A DNA stretch of 64,000 nucleotides from assembly GCA_963733885.1 (NCBI GenBank), contig CAVTES010000008.1, forward strand, positions 1 to 64,000, written 5' to 3'. The translations under genes and the position numbers were made by a program. Positions 33,807 to 42,020 of this stretch are shown here, in pieces. The notes under the pieces are model-generated. The model did no database searches and was not told the DNA's origin. It saw only the letters and a program-made list of their open reading frames with translations. The stretch is from JACVRW01 sp963733885. GTDB lineage: Bacteria; Actinomycetota; Thermoleophilia; Solirubrobacterales; Thermoleophilaceae. Positions within the stretch are counted from its first letter, which is position 1. Every line of letters starts with the position of its first letter.

Positions 33807-36133
33807 CCGAGCAGGTCGAGCGCCGCGCCGACGACGCTCTCCGCGTCGATCTCGTGGTGGCGGTAGACGTCGGCGAGGTCGCCCGACTGCCCGAAGCGCG
33901 TGACCCCGAGCGGGGTGAGCGGCACCTCATTCACGGTGGCGAGAAAGGCCAGGGCGTGGGGATCGCCGTCGAGGACGGTCACGATCGGGGCAGCCCGGTC
34001 GCGGGGCAGCAGCTCGTCGAGAATGGCGTCGTCGTGCTCCCCGAACCCGGCCCTGGCCCGCAGTGCGCGGAAGAGGAGGTCGGCGCTCGTCACGCAGATC
34101 ACGTCGACCTCGTCGCCGAGCACGCCGGCCGCCTCGAGCAGCTCGGGCATCACGGCGCCCATGCCGACCAGCGTCACCCTTGGCGCCGCGCGCGCCCGCC
34201 GCAGCGGGTAGCCGCCGGCCAGGACGAGACGGCGGCGCTCCTCGCTCGTGTCACCGCCGGTCAGTCCCTGATCGATCGGTCGCGTGGAGAGCCGGAAGTA
34301 GGCCGATTCGCCGCCCGGACGCCCGAGCCGCGACAACGCGTGGAGCAGCGTCCACTCGAGGTCCTGGCCGAAGGCGGGCTCCCAGGCCGTGCAGCCCGGC
34401 TGTCCGATCCCGATCGACGGCGTCACGATCGACTGGTGGGCGCCGCCCTCGGGCGCGAGCGAGACCCCGGACGGGGTCCCGACGAGGATCGACTGGCCGC
34501 CCGCGTAGATGCCGAACGACCATGGCTCGAGAGCGCGGCCGACGAACGGGTCGTAGATCGTCCCGATCGGCAGCAGCGGCTGGCCGTAGCGGCTCCAGGT
34601 GGCGCCCAGCTCGCCGAGCAGCCCGACCAGGTTGGTCTCGGCGATCCCGAGCTCGATGTGGCCCCCGCTGGGCGTCTCGTGCCAGTGGACGAGGGTCTGC
34701 GAATCGTCCTCGAACCAGTCGCGGCGCTCCCCGACCGACCAGATTCCCGCCTTGTTGATCCAGCCGCCGAGGTTGGTGGAGCTCGCGACGTCGGGGCTCA
34801 CCGTGACGACGCGCTCGGCCACCTTCGGCGCGTCGTGCACGAGGTCCACGAAGAAGCGGCCGAACGCCTGCTGGGTCGACTCCTTGCCGCGGTGCGTGCG
34901 GCCGAGCCGCACCGGCACCGCCGGGGGCTCGCGCGGCTCGGGCTCCTCCCGTGCGAGCGCGCCGGCCGCGGCGGCCGTGAGCTCGGCCTCGGGACTGGCG
35001 GGGTCGAACGGCGCCCACGGGTGGTCGGCATCGGCGCCGAGCTGCTCCGCCAGCTCCGCGAACTGCTCGACCGTGAGCAGCGCCGAGTGGTTCTCCGGGT
35101 GGCCTTCGATCGGCAGCGACCAGCCCTTGAGCGTGTAGGCGAACACGACCGTGGGGCGGTCGTGCTCCACCGCCCTGTAGGCCTCGATCAGCTTGCCGAG
35201 GTCGTGGCCGCCGAGGTCCCGGAAGCCGGCGCGCAGCTCGTCGTCCTCGAGCTCGCCCACGAGCTTCGCGAGCTCACGGCGATCGCCGGGCAGGCGCTCA
35301 CGCAGCTCCTCCGCGGGCGCGCGCAGCAGGCGCTGGTACTCCTCGTTCGGCATCTCGTCGATGCGGTCGCGAAGCTCCGGCCCGCCCGGCCGCTCGAAGA
35401 GCGCCTCGAGCCGGCGCCCGTACTTGACCGTCAGCACCTGCCAGCCCGCCGCCTCGAACATCCCCGCGAGGCGGCCGAAGGCGATGTCGGGCACCACGCG
35501 GTCGAGCGACTGGCGGTTGAGGTCGACCACCCACAGCACCTCGCCGAGATGCGCCACCCAGGGATCGGCGATCGCCTCCCAGACGGCGCCCTCGTCGAGC
35601 TCGGCGTCGCCCAGCAGGGCGATCTGGCGGCCCATGGGCGGCGCCTCGAGCCGGTGGTACTCGAGGTAACGGCGAGCGATGGCGCCCCAGATCGGCGCGG
35701 TGGCGCCGATGCCGACCGAGCCCGTCGAGTAGTCGACCGGATCCGGGTCCTTCGTGCGGCTCGGATAGCTCTGGAGACCGCCGAACTCACGGAGCGACTC
35801 GAGGTAGTGCTCGTCGAGCAGGCCGAGCAGGTAGTTGATCGCGTGCAGCACGGGCGATGCATGGGGCTTGACCGAGACCCGGTCCTCGGCGCGCAGCTCC
35901 GAGAACCAGAGCGCGGTCATCAGGCTCACCATCGACGCGCTCGAGGCCTGGTGTCCGCCCACCTTCACGCCCGAGCGGGTCTCCCTCACGCGGTTGGCGT
36001 GGTGGACGATCGCGGTGGCGAGCCACAGCACGCGACGCTCGACGGCGCGGAGCGTCTCGAGGTCAGCCTGCGCGGGCGGCGGCGACGGCTTCGTCGTGGT
36101 CTGTGAACCACTCAAGGGACGCGATTTTCCCAC
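33803..36133 (-). CDS. AceE-like homodimeric 2-oxoacid dehydrogenase E1 (transketolase-related thiamine enzyme)
   Basis: 776 residues. The order of motifs follows homodimeric pyruvate dehydrogenase E1: GVKVGGHQASSASMVSL, the thiamine diphosphate-binding segment LLGDAELDEGAVWEA...WVVDLNRQSLD, the pyrimidine domain GIAETNLVGLLGELGATW, TIYDPFVGRALEPW, and APEGGAHQSIVTPSIG. At 776 residues it is shorter than E. coli AceE (~887). The best alternatives are AceE itself or an MdeB-like alpha-ketobutyrate dehydrogenase; no E2 or E3 gene is nearby. The ATG at 36133 overlaps the end of the SnoaL-like gene by 71 bp; a TTG at 36115 is an alternative. Confidence 0.85.
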   Translation of the reverse strand: MGKSRPLSGSQTTTKPSPPPAQADLETLRAVERRVLWLATAIVHHANRVRETRSGVKVGGHQASSASMVSLMTALWFSELRAEDRVSVKPHASPVLHAINYLLGLLDEHYLESLREFGGLQSYPSRTKDPDPVDYSTGSVGIGATAPIWGAIARRYLEYHRLEAPPMGRQIALLGDAELDEGAVWEAIADPWVAHLGEVLWVVDLNRQSLDRVVPDIAFGRLAGMFEAAGWQVLTVKYGRRLEALFERPGGPELRDRIDEMPNEEYQRLLRAPAEELRERLPGDRRELAKLVGELEDDELRAGFRDLGGHDLGKLIEAYRAVEHDRPTVVFAYTLKGWSLPIEGHPENHSALLTVEQFAELAEQLGADADHPWAPFDPASPEAELTAAAAGALAREEPEPREPPAVPVRLGRTHRGKESTQQAFGRFFVDLVHDAPKVAERVVTVSPDVASSTNLGGWINKAGIWSVGERRDWFEDDSQTLVHWHETPSGGHIELGIAETNLVGLLGELGATWSRYGQPLLPIGTIYDPFVGRALEPWSFGIYAGGQSILVGTPSGVSLAPEGGAHQSIVTPSIGIGQPGCTAWEPAFGQDLEWTLLHALSRLGRPGGESAYFRLSTRPIDQGLTGGDTSEERRRLVLAGGYPLRRARAAPRVTLVGMGAVMPELLEAAGVLGDEVDVICVTSADLLFRALRARAGFGEHDDAILDELLPRDRAAPIVTVLDGDPHALAFLATVNEVPLTPLGVTRFGQSGDLADVYRHHEIDAESVVGAALDLLG

Positions 36134-36461
36134 CTCGAAGCGTCAGCAGGATCACGAACGGCAAGTCCCCCTCGATGCCGCTCGCGCGCCCGCGTGTGAT
36201 CCAGGCGCCGCTCGCCACCACACGGTCGCCATGGGCCTCGATCCGCTCGGCCTCGATCCGGCTCGACTCCCAGACGGACCGCCACTGCTCGATGTTGGCT
36301 CGCACGCCGTCGTGGCCGTGGTACTCGGCCTGCTCCGGCCAGTCCGGACCCGCGATCATCGCGGCGTCCTCCGTGTAGAGCCCGACGATGCCCTCGATGT
36401 CGCCGGCGTTCCACAGGTCGATGAGGTCGCGGGCCAGCTGCAGGTTGTCCGCCTCGGCCAT
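36063..36461 (-). CDS. SnoaL-like / NTF2-fold protein
   Basis: 132 residues from the ATG at 36461. It has the cone-shaped NTF2 fold pattern: NLQLARDLIDLWNAGDIEGIVGLYTEDA, a central WPEQAEYHGHDGVR turn, and C-terminal strands (FVILLTLRGGKIASLEWFTDHDEA). Such proteins act as cyclases, isomerases or binding proteins; no catalytic pair can be assigned. The gene starts immediately downstream of the SRP RNA 3' end and overlaps the AceE-like gene at its own 3' end. Longer upstream frames run through the SRP RNA and are excluded. Confidence 0.82.
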   Translation of the reverse strand: MAEADNLQLARDLIDLWNAGDIEGIVGLYTEDAAMIAGPDWPEQAEYHGHDGVRANIEQWRSVWESSRIEAERIEAHGDRVVASGAWITRGRASGIEGDLPFVILLTLRGGKIASLEWFTDHDEAVAAARAG

Positions 36462-36475
36462 GGGAGATGAAAGGC

Positions 36476-36749
36476 GGACCGTGCACCCTTCCTCGAAATC
36501 CGGTCTTGGGCGTGCCCGCCGGTCTTCGGCTCCGGCCAGGCTGCTCCGCGGCGCACGAGCGGTATCGCTTAAGGCTGCTTCCTCCCGGATCTGACCTGGT
36601 TCGCGAGCGCTCGCCGCGCGGGACCCGGCCATCGACGCCTCTGTCCGGCGTACTGGCCCCAAGGCCGAAATCCCTCGGTCGGGAATTCAGCCCCGCTAGA
36701 GCGGCTTGCGGGTGACAGGGCACCGCTACCTCCCCGCCTAGCACGGTCC
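36476..36749 (-). ncRNA. ffs: Signal recognition particle RNA, large bacterial type with Alu domain
   Basis: About 274 nt. Reading the minus strand, the 5' end GGACCGTGC pairs perfectly with the 3' end GCACGGTCC. The Alu domain has GGGGAGGTAGCGGTG and CCGCTCTAGCGGGGCTGAA, nearly identical to the Bacillus scRNA. The S domain contains ACCAGGTCAGATCCGGGAGG directly followed by AAGCAGCC, the Ffh-binding core with a GGGA tetraloop. The arms of the long helix (for example GGCGAGCG with CGCTCGTGCGCC) also pair. It binds Ffh and directs signal-peptide proteins to the membrane. It lies about 3 kb from dnaX, a common association. Confidence 0.92.
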
Positions 36750-36756
36750 ATGGCCA

Positions 36757-36762
36757 AGCCTA
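36757..36762 (-). promoter_or_regulatory. -10 element of the SRP RNA gene
   Basis: On the minus strand TAGGCT is followed by exactly 7 nt and then the first base of the terminal SRP RNA stem, fixing the probable transcription start at 36749. Confidence 0.55.
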
Positions 36763-36813
36763 GCGCGCAGCGCGATTAGTCTGCGCGCGCAGCCACCAAT
36801 CGAGAGGAGCTCC

Positions 36814-37200
36814 ATGGCACTACGCATGCCCGTGTCCACCGACAATGCCCCTGCGGCGATCGGCCCCTACAGCCAGGCGATCCGCACCGGCTCGCTGCTG
36901 TTCTGCTCGGGGCAGGTGGCGCTCGACCCGTCGACCGGCGAGCTCGTCAAGGAGGACGTGGAGGGGCAGGCGCGCCGCTGCCTCGAGAACCTCTCGGCGG
37001 TCTGCCAGGCGGCTGGGGCATCGCTGTCGCAGGCGGTCCGCTGCACCGTCTACCTGGCCGACATGGGCGACTTCACGCGCGTCAATGGCGCTTACGCCGA
37101 GTACTTCGGCAGCGACGACCCACCGGCTCGCGTGGCCATCGGCGTGGCCGGCTTGCCGAAGGGTGCGGACGTCGAGATCGACGCGATCGTGGCGCTCTAA
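36814..37200 (+). CDS. RidA family enamine/imine deaminase
   Basis: 128 residues; the ATG is preceded by GAGAGGAG. It has APAAIGPYSQAIRTGSLLFCSGQ at the N-terminus, RRCLENLSAV, and the active-site region CTVYLADMGDFTRVNGAYAEYF...ARVAIGVAGLPKGADVEIDAIV with the conserved arginine. RidA hydrolyses reactive 2-aminoacrylate-type imines released by PLP enzymes. The convergent kynureninase gene, whose stop overlaps by 3 bp, is a PLP enzyme, although the two are not in one operon. Confidence 0.93.
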   Translation: MALRMPVSTDNAPAAIGPYSQAIRTGSLLFCSGQVALDPSTGELVKEDVEGQARRCLENLSAVCQAAGASLSQAVRCTVYLADMGDFTRVNGAYAEYFGSDDPPARVAIGVAGLPKGADVEIDAIVAL

Positions 37201-38423
37201 GTCACTCGCCGCCAGGTCGGGTCGACCTCGCGCTGCTCGCCTCGCTCGACCAGCGAACGCAACCGGTCGATGGCGTCGTGCACGTCCACGAAGCGCGTGT
37301 ACAGGGGCGGCAGGCCGAGGCGAATCGAGTCCGGGCCGCGAAAGTCCGGGATCACCCGGGCGCGCTCGATGAGCGCGCGCGAGATCGGCCAGGCCTCGGC
37401 GTGGCGGAGGCTCACGTGCGCGCCGCGGCGCCTCGCGTCGCGCGGGCTCCCGAGCTCGAAGCCGAGCGGCGCGAGCCAGGCGTCGTGCAGCTCGACCAGG
37501 TATGTCGTGAGCGCCTCGGCCTTGGCCCGTATGCGTTCGATTCCGGCCTCCGCGACCAGCTTTGCCCCCTCCTCGATGGCAACGAGTGCCGGAACGTTGG
37601 GGGTGCCGGTCAGGAAGCCACGCACGCCGGGCTCGGCGTCGTAGGGGCGCTCCATCTCGAACTGCCGCTGCTGGCCAAACCATCCCTGTACCGGGTTTCT
37701 TAAACCGGGCTGGAGCTCCTCGCGCACGTACACGAAGGCCGGCGCGCCAGGCCCCGCGTTCAGGTACTTGTAGGTGCAGCCCACCGCCAGGCCGACCCCC
37801 GCCGGAGCGAGCACGCCCGCCGAGTGGCTCAGGTCCCAGACGACCGGGGCGCTCGCCGCGCTCTCGATCGCCCGAGTGTCGGCGAGCGCACCGGAGCGGT
37901 AGTTCACGTGCGAGAGGCAGACGAGCGCCACCTGCCGTGTGCCGCACGCTTCTGCCACGTCCTCGGCGCTCGGCCCGTCGAGCGGATCGGACTCGAACAG
38001 CGTGAGCTCGCGCCGGTGCGCCGAGGCGAGGCCCTCGAGCACGTAGCGATCGGTCGGGAACTCGTCACGGGGCGCGACAATCGCCCCGGGACGGCCGGCG
38101 AGCAGCGCCGCGGCGAGCTTGTAGAGGTTGACGGTGGTGGAGTCGGAGACGATCACCTCGCCCGGGCGCGCGCCGAGCGCCGCCTCGGCGAGCAGGTCCC
38201 CCACCCGCACGGGGAGCTCGATCCACTCGTCCCAGGCGGTCACGAGCTCCTCGCCCCACTGGTCGACGAGCTTGCCGATCCGCTCGCGGCTGGCGCTTGG
38301 AAGCCGGCCGAGCGAGTTGCCGTCTAGGTAGATCGTTTCGGGGTCGCCGATCACGAAGCGCTCGCGAAACGGCGCGAGTGGATCCTCCGCATCGAGCTGC
38401 TCGGCACGGGCGCGCTCGATCAC
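37197..38423 (-). CDS. kynU: Kynureninase
   Basis: 408 residues from the GTG at 38423, with GGAGGA a few bases upstream and a GTGA overlap with the preceding hydrolase gene. The PLP-binding lysine lies in GCTYKYLNAGPGAPAFVY, the phosphate-binding region in SDSTTVNLYKLAAALL, and the cofactor aspartate in VWDLSHSAGV. It cleaves kynurenine to anthranilate and alanine in tryptophan degradation. The upstream alpha/beta hydrolase may be the formamidase that makes kynurenine, which would give a two-gene pathway segment; no tryptophan dioxygenase gene lies in the window. Confidence 0.92.
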   Translation of the reverse strand: MIERARAEQLDAEDPLAPFRERFVIGDPETIYLDGNSLGRLPSASRERIGKLVDQWGEELVTAWDEWIELPVRVGDLLAEAALGARPGEVIVSDSTTVNLYKLAAALLAGRPGAIVAPRDEFPTDRYVLEGLASAHRRELTLFESDPLDGPSAEDVAEACGTRQVALVCLSHVNYRSGALADTRAIESAASAPVVWDLSHSAGVLAPAGVGLAVGCTYKYLNAGPGAPAFVYVREELQPGLRNPVQGWFGQQRQFEMERPYDAEPGVRGFLTGTPNVPALVAIEEGAKLVAEAGIERIRAKAEALTTYLVELHDAWLAPLGFELGSPRDARRRGAHVSLRHAEAWPISRALIERARVIPDFRGPDSIRLGLPPLYTRFVDVHDAIDRLRSLVERGEQREVDPTWRRVT

Positions 38424-39193
38424 CTGTCCTCCAGCCAGGTCGTGACGACCCGCCACGCTTCGGAGCTCGGGTCGAGATGCTCGAAGTGGCCGCAGCCCGG
38501 AAGCTCGACGAGCTCGCACGGATCGCCGCCTTCGGCGGCCCACTGGGCGTAGCGGCGGGCGATAGCGATCGGGACGACGTCGTCCGCATCGCCGTGGACG
38601 AGCAGCTGGGGCAGGCCGAGCGGCAGCCGCTCGATCGGCGAGGCGAGGTCGTAGCGGCCAGGGCGCCTTACAGGCGACCCGCCGAGTAGCGACTCGGCCG
38701 CTCCTCGCGACAGCCCCAGACGCGCCGCCTCGCGGAGGTCGACGACTCCCGCCTGCGCGACGGCGGCCACCGGGCGGATTTGGGGGTCGCCCCCCGGAAC
38801 CTCGGCGGACAGGTCGCGCCGGGCGGCGGCCCAGAGCGCGAGCTGTCCGCCCGCCGAGTGGCCGATCGTGACGACGCGTGCGAGGTCGAGCGACTCCCCG
38901 AGGCGGCCGAGCTCGTCAATCCCCGCGGCGACGTCCTCGAACGTGGCGGGCCAGCCGCCGCGGCTGCGCCACCCGAGCCGGCGGTACTCGAGGTTCCATG
39001 CGGCCCAGCCGCGCGCGGCGAGATCGGCCGCGAGCTCGTCCTCCTGGCGCAGGTCGTAGCGCGCTCGCCAGAACCCGCCGTGGATCAGGACAGCAACCGG
39101 AAAGGGCCCGTGGCCCTCCGGCAGCGTCAGCTCGCCGAACTGGTCTCGCCGCTCACCGTAGGGGTACTTGCGCGACTCGATGCCGCGGAAGTA
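38420..39193 (-). CDS. Alpha/beta hydrolase (possible kynurenine formamidase) with no canonical start codon
   Basis: The open frame after a TGA at 39194-39196 encodes about 257 residues of a complete hydrolase: KYPYGERRDQFGELTLPEG, oxyanion motif VLIHGGFWR, nucleophile elbow GHSAGG, the aspartate loop VHGDADDVVP and catalytic histidine GCGHFEHLDP. No ATG, GTG or TTG occurs in frame before the HGGFW segment; the first is a GTG at 38770, past the nucleophile. Either a rare start (ATC or CTG) is used, the start was mutated, or one base is missing in the sequence. The 4-bp overlap with kynU and the HGGxW motif support a formamidase role. Confidence 0.7.
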   Translation of the reverse strand, partial: YFRGIESRKYPYGERRDQFGELTLPEGHGPFPVAVLIHGGFWRARYDLRQEDELAADLAARGWAAWNLEYRRLGWRSRGGWPATFEDVAAGIDELGRLGESLDLARVVTIGHSAGGQLALWAAARRDLSAEVPGGDPQIRPVAAVAQAGVVDLREAARLGLSRGAAESLLGGSPVRRPGRYDLASPIERLPLGLPQLLVHGDADDVVPIAIARRYAQWAAEGGDPCELVELPGCGHFEHLDPSSEAWRVVTTWLEDR

Positions 39194-39230
39194 TCACCGG
39201 CGCTGCGCGACGGCCGAGCGGCCGCTCGGA

Positions 39231-39785
39231 TCAGTCGTCGCTATCTCTGTCTCTGTCGCCCTTGCCGCCCTCGAGCTGGGCCCGGATCTCACCTCCTGGG
39301 TACAAGGTGCTATGGACGTTGGCGTAGGTAACGCCTGCGCGGATGGCAGCAACGAGCTCGTCGAACTGACCGGCGCTGATTCCCTGTCCGGCTGGGCCGA
39401 TCACGTCGGCCGGCCTGATCGTGCCGGTGACAGTGGCCGGAGCCGGGGGACAGGCCTGCGTCCCGGCGGGTCCGTTGCCCAAGTTCGTGCAGAAGAACAC
39501 GCTGATCCCGCCACTCTGCCTCGGGCCGCCCAAGTGAATGTGCGCCTGGGTGACGGTGCCCTCGAGGTCCGCGTAGCGGAGCCTGTACGAGATCTCCTGC
39601 CGACTCTCGTCGATGCGGGCCCTGAACGAGCCGTTACCGGTCGTAGAGAGAACGAGCGGGTCCTCCTCGTAACCGGTGAGCTCCTCGCGGATGCTGTCAC
39701 CACCGCCGGCCACCGCGACGGTGCCGGCGGCGGCCACCGCTGCGAGGGCCGCGACCCCCACAGCGAGCTTGACACGCCCCTTCAT
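39231..39785 (-). CDS. Secreted CHRD-domain protein
   Basis: 184 residues from the ATG at 39785; an AGGAGG lies further upstream with GTG and TTG alternatives three and six bases before. A signal peptide covers residues 1-30 (AVGVAALAAVAAAGTVAVAGG). The CHRD domain follows with LTGYEEDPLVLSTTGNGSFRARI, QAHIHLGG, TNLGNGPAGT and ANVHSTLYPGGEIRAQL, including the paired histidines. CHRD domains occur in chordin and in many secreted bacterial proteins of unknown function, possibly metal-binding. The C-terminus is charged. It is alone in its orientation block. Confidence 0.88.
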   Translation of the reverse strand: MKGRVKLAVGVAALAAVAAAGTVAVAGGGDSIREELTGYEEDPLVLSTTGNGSFRARIDESRQEISYRLRYADLEGTVTQAHIHLGGPRQSGGISVFFCTNLGNGPAGTQACPPAPATVTGTIRPADVIGPAGQGISAGQFDELVAAIRAGVTYANVHSTLYPGGEIRAQLEGGKGDRDRDSDD

Positions 39786-39888
39786 CACCAAACCACCTCC
39801 TGGGATGAGACTGCGGTGGGGTAGGTCTACCCCAAAACCGATACGCGCCGTGCCCCACCGACCAAAGCTGGCGCAAAGGCCTCGGCTT

Positions 39889-40842
39889 CTACGAAGCTCC
39901 CAGGTCGGGCCGATTGAGCGTCTCCCCCAGCGGGACCCCCTCGGCGATCTCCTTCTCGCGTTCGATCTCCGCGTTCAGCTCGGCCCCGAAGAGAAGCGCC
40001 ACGTTCGTGAGCCACAGCCAGCCCACCAGCACGATCGCGCCCGTGAAGGCACCGTAGAGCGCCCCGACGTCGGCGATGCTCTCCAGGTAGGTCCTCAGTC
40101 CGATGGACGCGAGGAGCCATGCCAGGACGCCCACGATCGCGCCGGGCGTAACCCAGCGGAAGGAACGCTGCTCCACGTCGGGCGTGACGTAGTAGATGTA
40201 GGCGAACGCGAGCATCGCCGCGAGCAGGGCGCCCGGCCAACGGACGATGCTCCAGACGTCGGCCACCGTGGAACCAAGCCCGATGAAGCCGAACATGTCG
40301 TCGGCGAAACGGCCGCCCACGAACACCATCACCAGACTGGACAGCACGAGCGTCATCAGAACCGCCGTGGAAAGCAAGTCGACTGCCTTGCGGCGCAGGA
40401 ACCCGCGCCCGGCGTGCACCTCGAACACGACGTTGAGCGCTCGTCGCGCCGCTTCGAGCACGCCGGTCGTCCCGTACAGCGCCACGACCACACTGACGAT
40501 CAGGGCCGATGCGGCGGTCCCCTTGCTCTGGAGGGCCGTTCGCAGCGAGCGGTCCAACGGGTCGACCACCGAAGCGGGCACGACGTCCTCGAGGTAGTTG
40601 ATGATCGCGTTGTAGGTCTCCGGGTACTGCCCGAGCAAGCCGAGCAGGGAGAGCCCGAGAAGCGCGGCCGGGAACAGCGACATCAGCGAGTAGTAGGTGA
40701 GCGCCCCCGCGTGATGGGTGATCTGGTCGTCGTAGAAGGACACGAGCGTCCGCTTGAGGATCGTCCCGACGCGGCGCATCGGGCGCGCCCGGGGCGGCGG
40801 GATATGAGCCTTCGCGTCTCTGAGCACAGGGGGAGCCGACAT
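39889..40842 (-). CDS. YihY/BrkB family membrane protein
   Basis: 317 residues from the ATG at 40842 (MSAPPVLRDAK). Six hydrophobic segments lie between residues ~45 and 290, with the family motifs HHAGALTYYSLMSLFPAALL, GTTGVLEAARRALNVVF and TPGAIVGVLAWLLASIGLRTYL. BrkB/YihY proteins are polytopic membrane proteins of unclear transport function. A longer frame upstream runs across the tRNA gene and produces the GSNQRPLACEA-type artefact, so it is excluded. Confidence 0.9.
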   Translation of the reverse strand: MSAPPVLRDAKAHIPPPRARPMRRVGTILKRTLVSFYDDQITHHAGALTYYSLMSLFPAALLGLSLLGLLGQYPETYNAIINYLEDVVPASVVDPLDRSLRTALQSKGTAASALIVSVVVALYGTTGVLEAARRALNVVFEVHAGRGFLRRKAVDLLSTAVLMTLVLSSLVMVFVGGRFADDMFGFIGLGSTVADVWSIVRWPGALLAAMLAFAYIYYVTPDVEQRSFRWVTPGAIVGVLAWLLASIGLRTYLESIADVGALYGAFTGAIVLVGWLWLTNVALLFGAELNAEIEREKEIAEGVPLGETLNRPDLGAS

Positions 40843-40902
40843 TGCGGGAGACCTAGTCACCTGTTTTCGAAGGCGCGTCGGACTAAACTCGTGGCCTCTC
40901 CC

Positions 40903-40974
40903 GGGCGCGTAGCTCAGCGGGAGAGCGCTCGCCTCACACGCGAGAGGTCGCTGGTTCGAACCCAGCCGCGCCCA
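40903..40974 (+). tRNA. tRNA-Val (CAC)
   Basis: 72 nt, foldable without forcing: acceptor GGGCGCG/CGCGCCC, D-stem GCTC/GAGC, anticodon stem CTCGC/GCGAG with loop CTCACAC (anticodon CAC), T-stem GCTGG/CCAGC with loop TTCGAAC, discriminator A. CCA is not encoded. An integrase remnant begins 68 bp downstream, so its 3' half is a probable attachment site. Confidence 0.95.
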
Positions 40975-41042
40975 TCCGGAAAGTCCCTGCAAACGCACGG
41001 TTTATTTGATCGCGCTGAATGTCCAGTTCCGCGCGTTTGGGG

Positions 41043-41582
41043 TCAATCGGTGCTCTCTGGCCCATTCTCTGGCCCAAAAACAGTGGCTTCGCCGGCAACC
41101 GGCGGGCCTCCGCCGTTGCTTTGAAGCGCGGAAGTCTTCGCGGTTGGGCCCCCGTGGATGAGCTCGTCGAGGGCCTTGGCCACGCCGCTGCGATCACGCT
41201 TCAGCAGGTGCGCGTAGATCCGGAGGGTCGTCTTGGGGTCGGCGTGTCCCACCTGGCCCATCACGTAGCGAGGAGAGGCGCCGGCTTCGAGCAGAAACGA
41301 GATGAACGTATGGCGCAACGTGTGTGGCGTCACGCCCGGCGGTAGGGACGATCCGCCCGTGGCCTCACGGAGCGCGTTGGCGCGGCGCACCGTGGGAGCG
41401 ATAACCCGCGCGCGAACGTTGTCCGGCTTGCGCCGCTTGCCGGTCCTGGTCGGGAAGACCGGCGCCTGCCCGGTCACGCTCCCCAGCGACTGGCGATAGC
41501 TGAGCAGCTCGTCCCGAAGCCAGGGGCTCATCTCGATCTCGCGGACGCCGGCCGTTGTCTTGGCGTCGCGCACCTTGATCCT
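41043..41582 (-). pseudogene. Tyrosine recombinase (phage-type integrase), C-terminal catalytic half only
   Basis: About 176 residues. The catalytic domain is present from VRDAKTTAGVREIEMSPWL onward with HTLRHTFIS (His and second Arg), GHADPKTTLRIYAH (third His and Tyr) and ends PENGPESTD. The N-terminal core-binding domain and first catalytic Arg region are absent. At about 41580 the integrase sequence stops and, in another frame, continues directly into an arylsulfatase N-terminal fragment. The gene faces the tRNA-Val gene, the usual arrangement for an element integrated at a tRNA. A downstream ATG at 41573 opens the remaining frame. Probably non-functional. Confidence 0.75.
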
Positions 41583-41725
41583 CGATTGGGTGCGCCCTCC
41601 GGCGCTCGCAGCGGCTCGGGAAAAGCGGGCTTCGAGTCCGTCAAGGCCACATTGATCTCGCCCCGGAAGGGCGGGTCGGGCGGCGGCAGAATCGATCGAT
41701 CGCGATCGTCAGGTTGAGTGGCCAT
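41583..41725 (-). pseudogene. Arylsulfatase N-terminal fragment fused to integrase remnant
   Basis: The first ~48 codons from the ATG at 41725 read DRSILPPPDPPFRGEINVAL, DSKPAFPEPLRAPEGAPN, aligning with the start of the full sulfatase at 55415 (DRTVLPMPDPEFKGKI, RPPLGAPN). The sequence diverges exactly where VLFVLIDDAG should follow and turns into integrase sequence. It therefore marks a recombination breakpoint that removed a second sulfatase gene. Translation in this frame continues another 17 residues without meaning. Confidence 0.7.
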
Positions 41726-42020
41726 GGCCCGAACTCTCGACTATCCGGTGCCCGCTTGCATCACCCGCTCCAGATGATGCGGCGCACGGGCCGACCAGCG
41801 GACGTCGCACTCCACGCGCCGGTCTCCCCTTCTTGGGAGCGGGACGCCGTCCAATCGAGTAAGGCGAGGGGCCACCGTCCTCGTCGCGCCGCTGCTTCGA
41901 GGCAGACGCGAGAGCGCCGGGTCGACGGGCCCGGCTATCGACTTGGATGAAAGGCGGCACTCCCCCCGTTGCATGCAAAGCGCAAGCGGGCAGCTCGCGG
42001 CGAGAATGGATTTCATCGCG
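41726..42020. other. Non-coding or degenerate stretch
   Basis: 295 bp between the sulfatase fragment and the channel gene. Small frames exist on both strands but with no recognisable domain and weak codon bias. It is part of the integration scar and somewhat less regular in composition than the flanking genes. Confidence 0.35.

Noticed and set aside
36467..36757. Several open frames of 60-80 or more codons on both strands
   Set aside because: They lie on the SRP RNA gene and have no protein-like motifs.
40843..40998. Upstream extension of the YihY gene reading GSNQRPLACEA
   Set aside because: A known artefact of translating across a tRNA gene.
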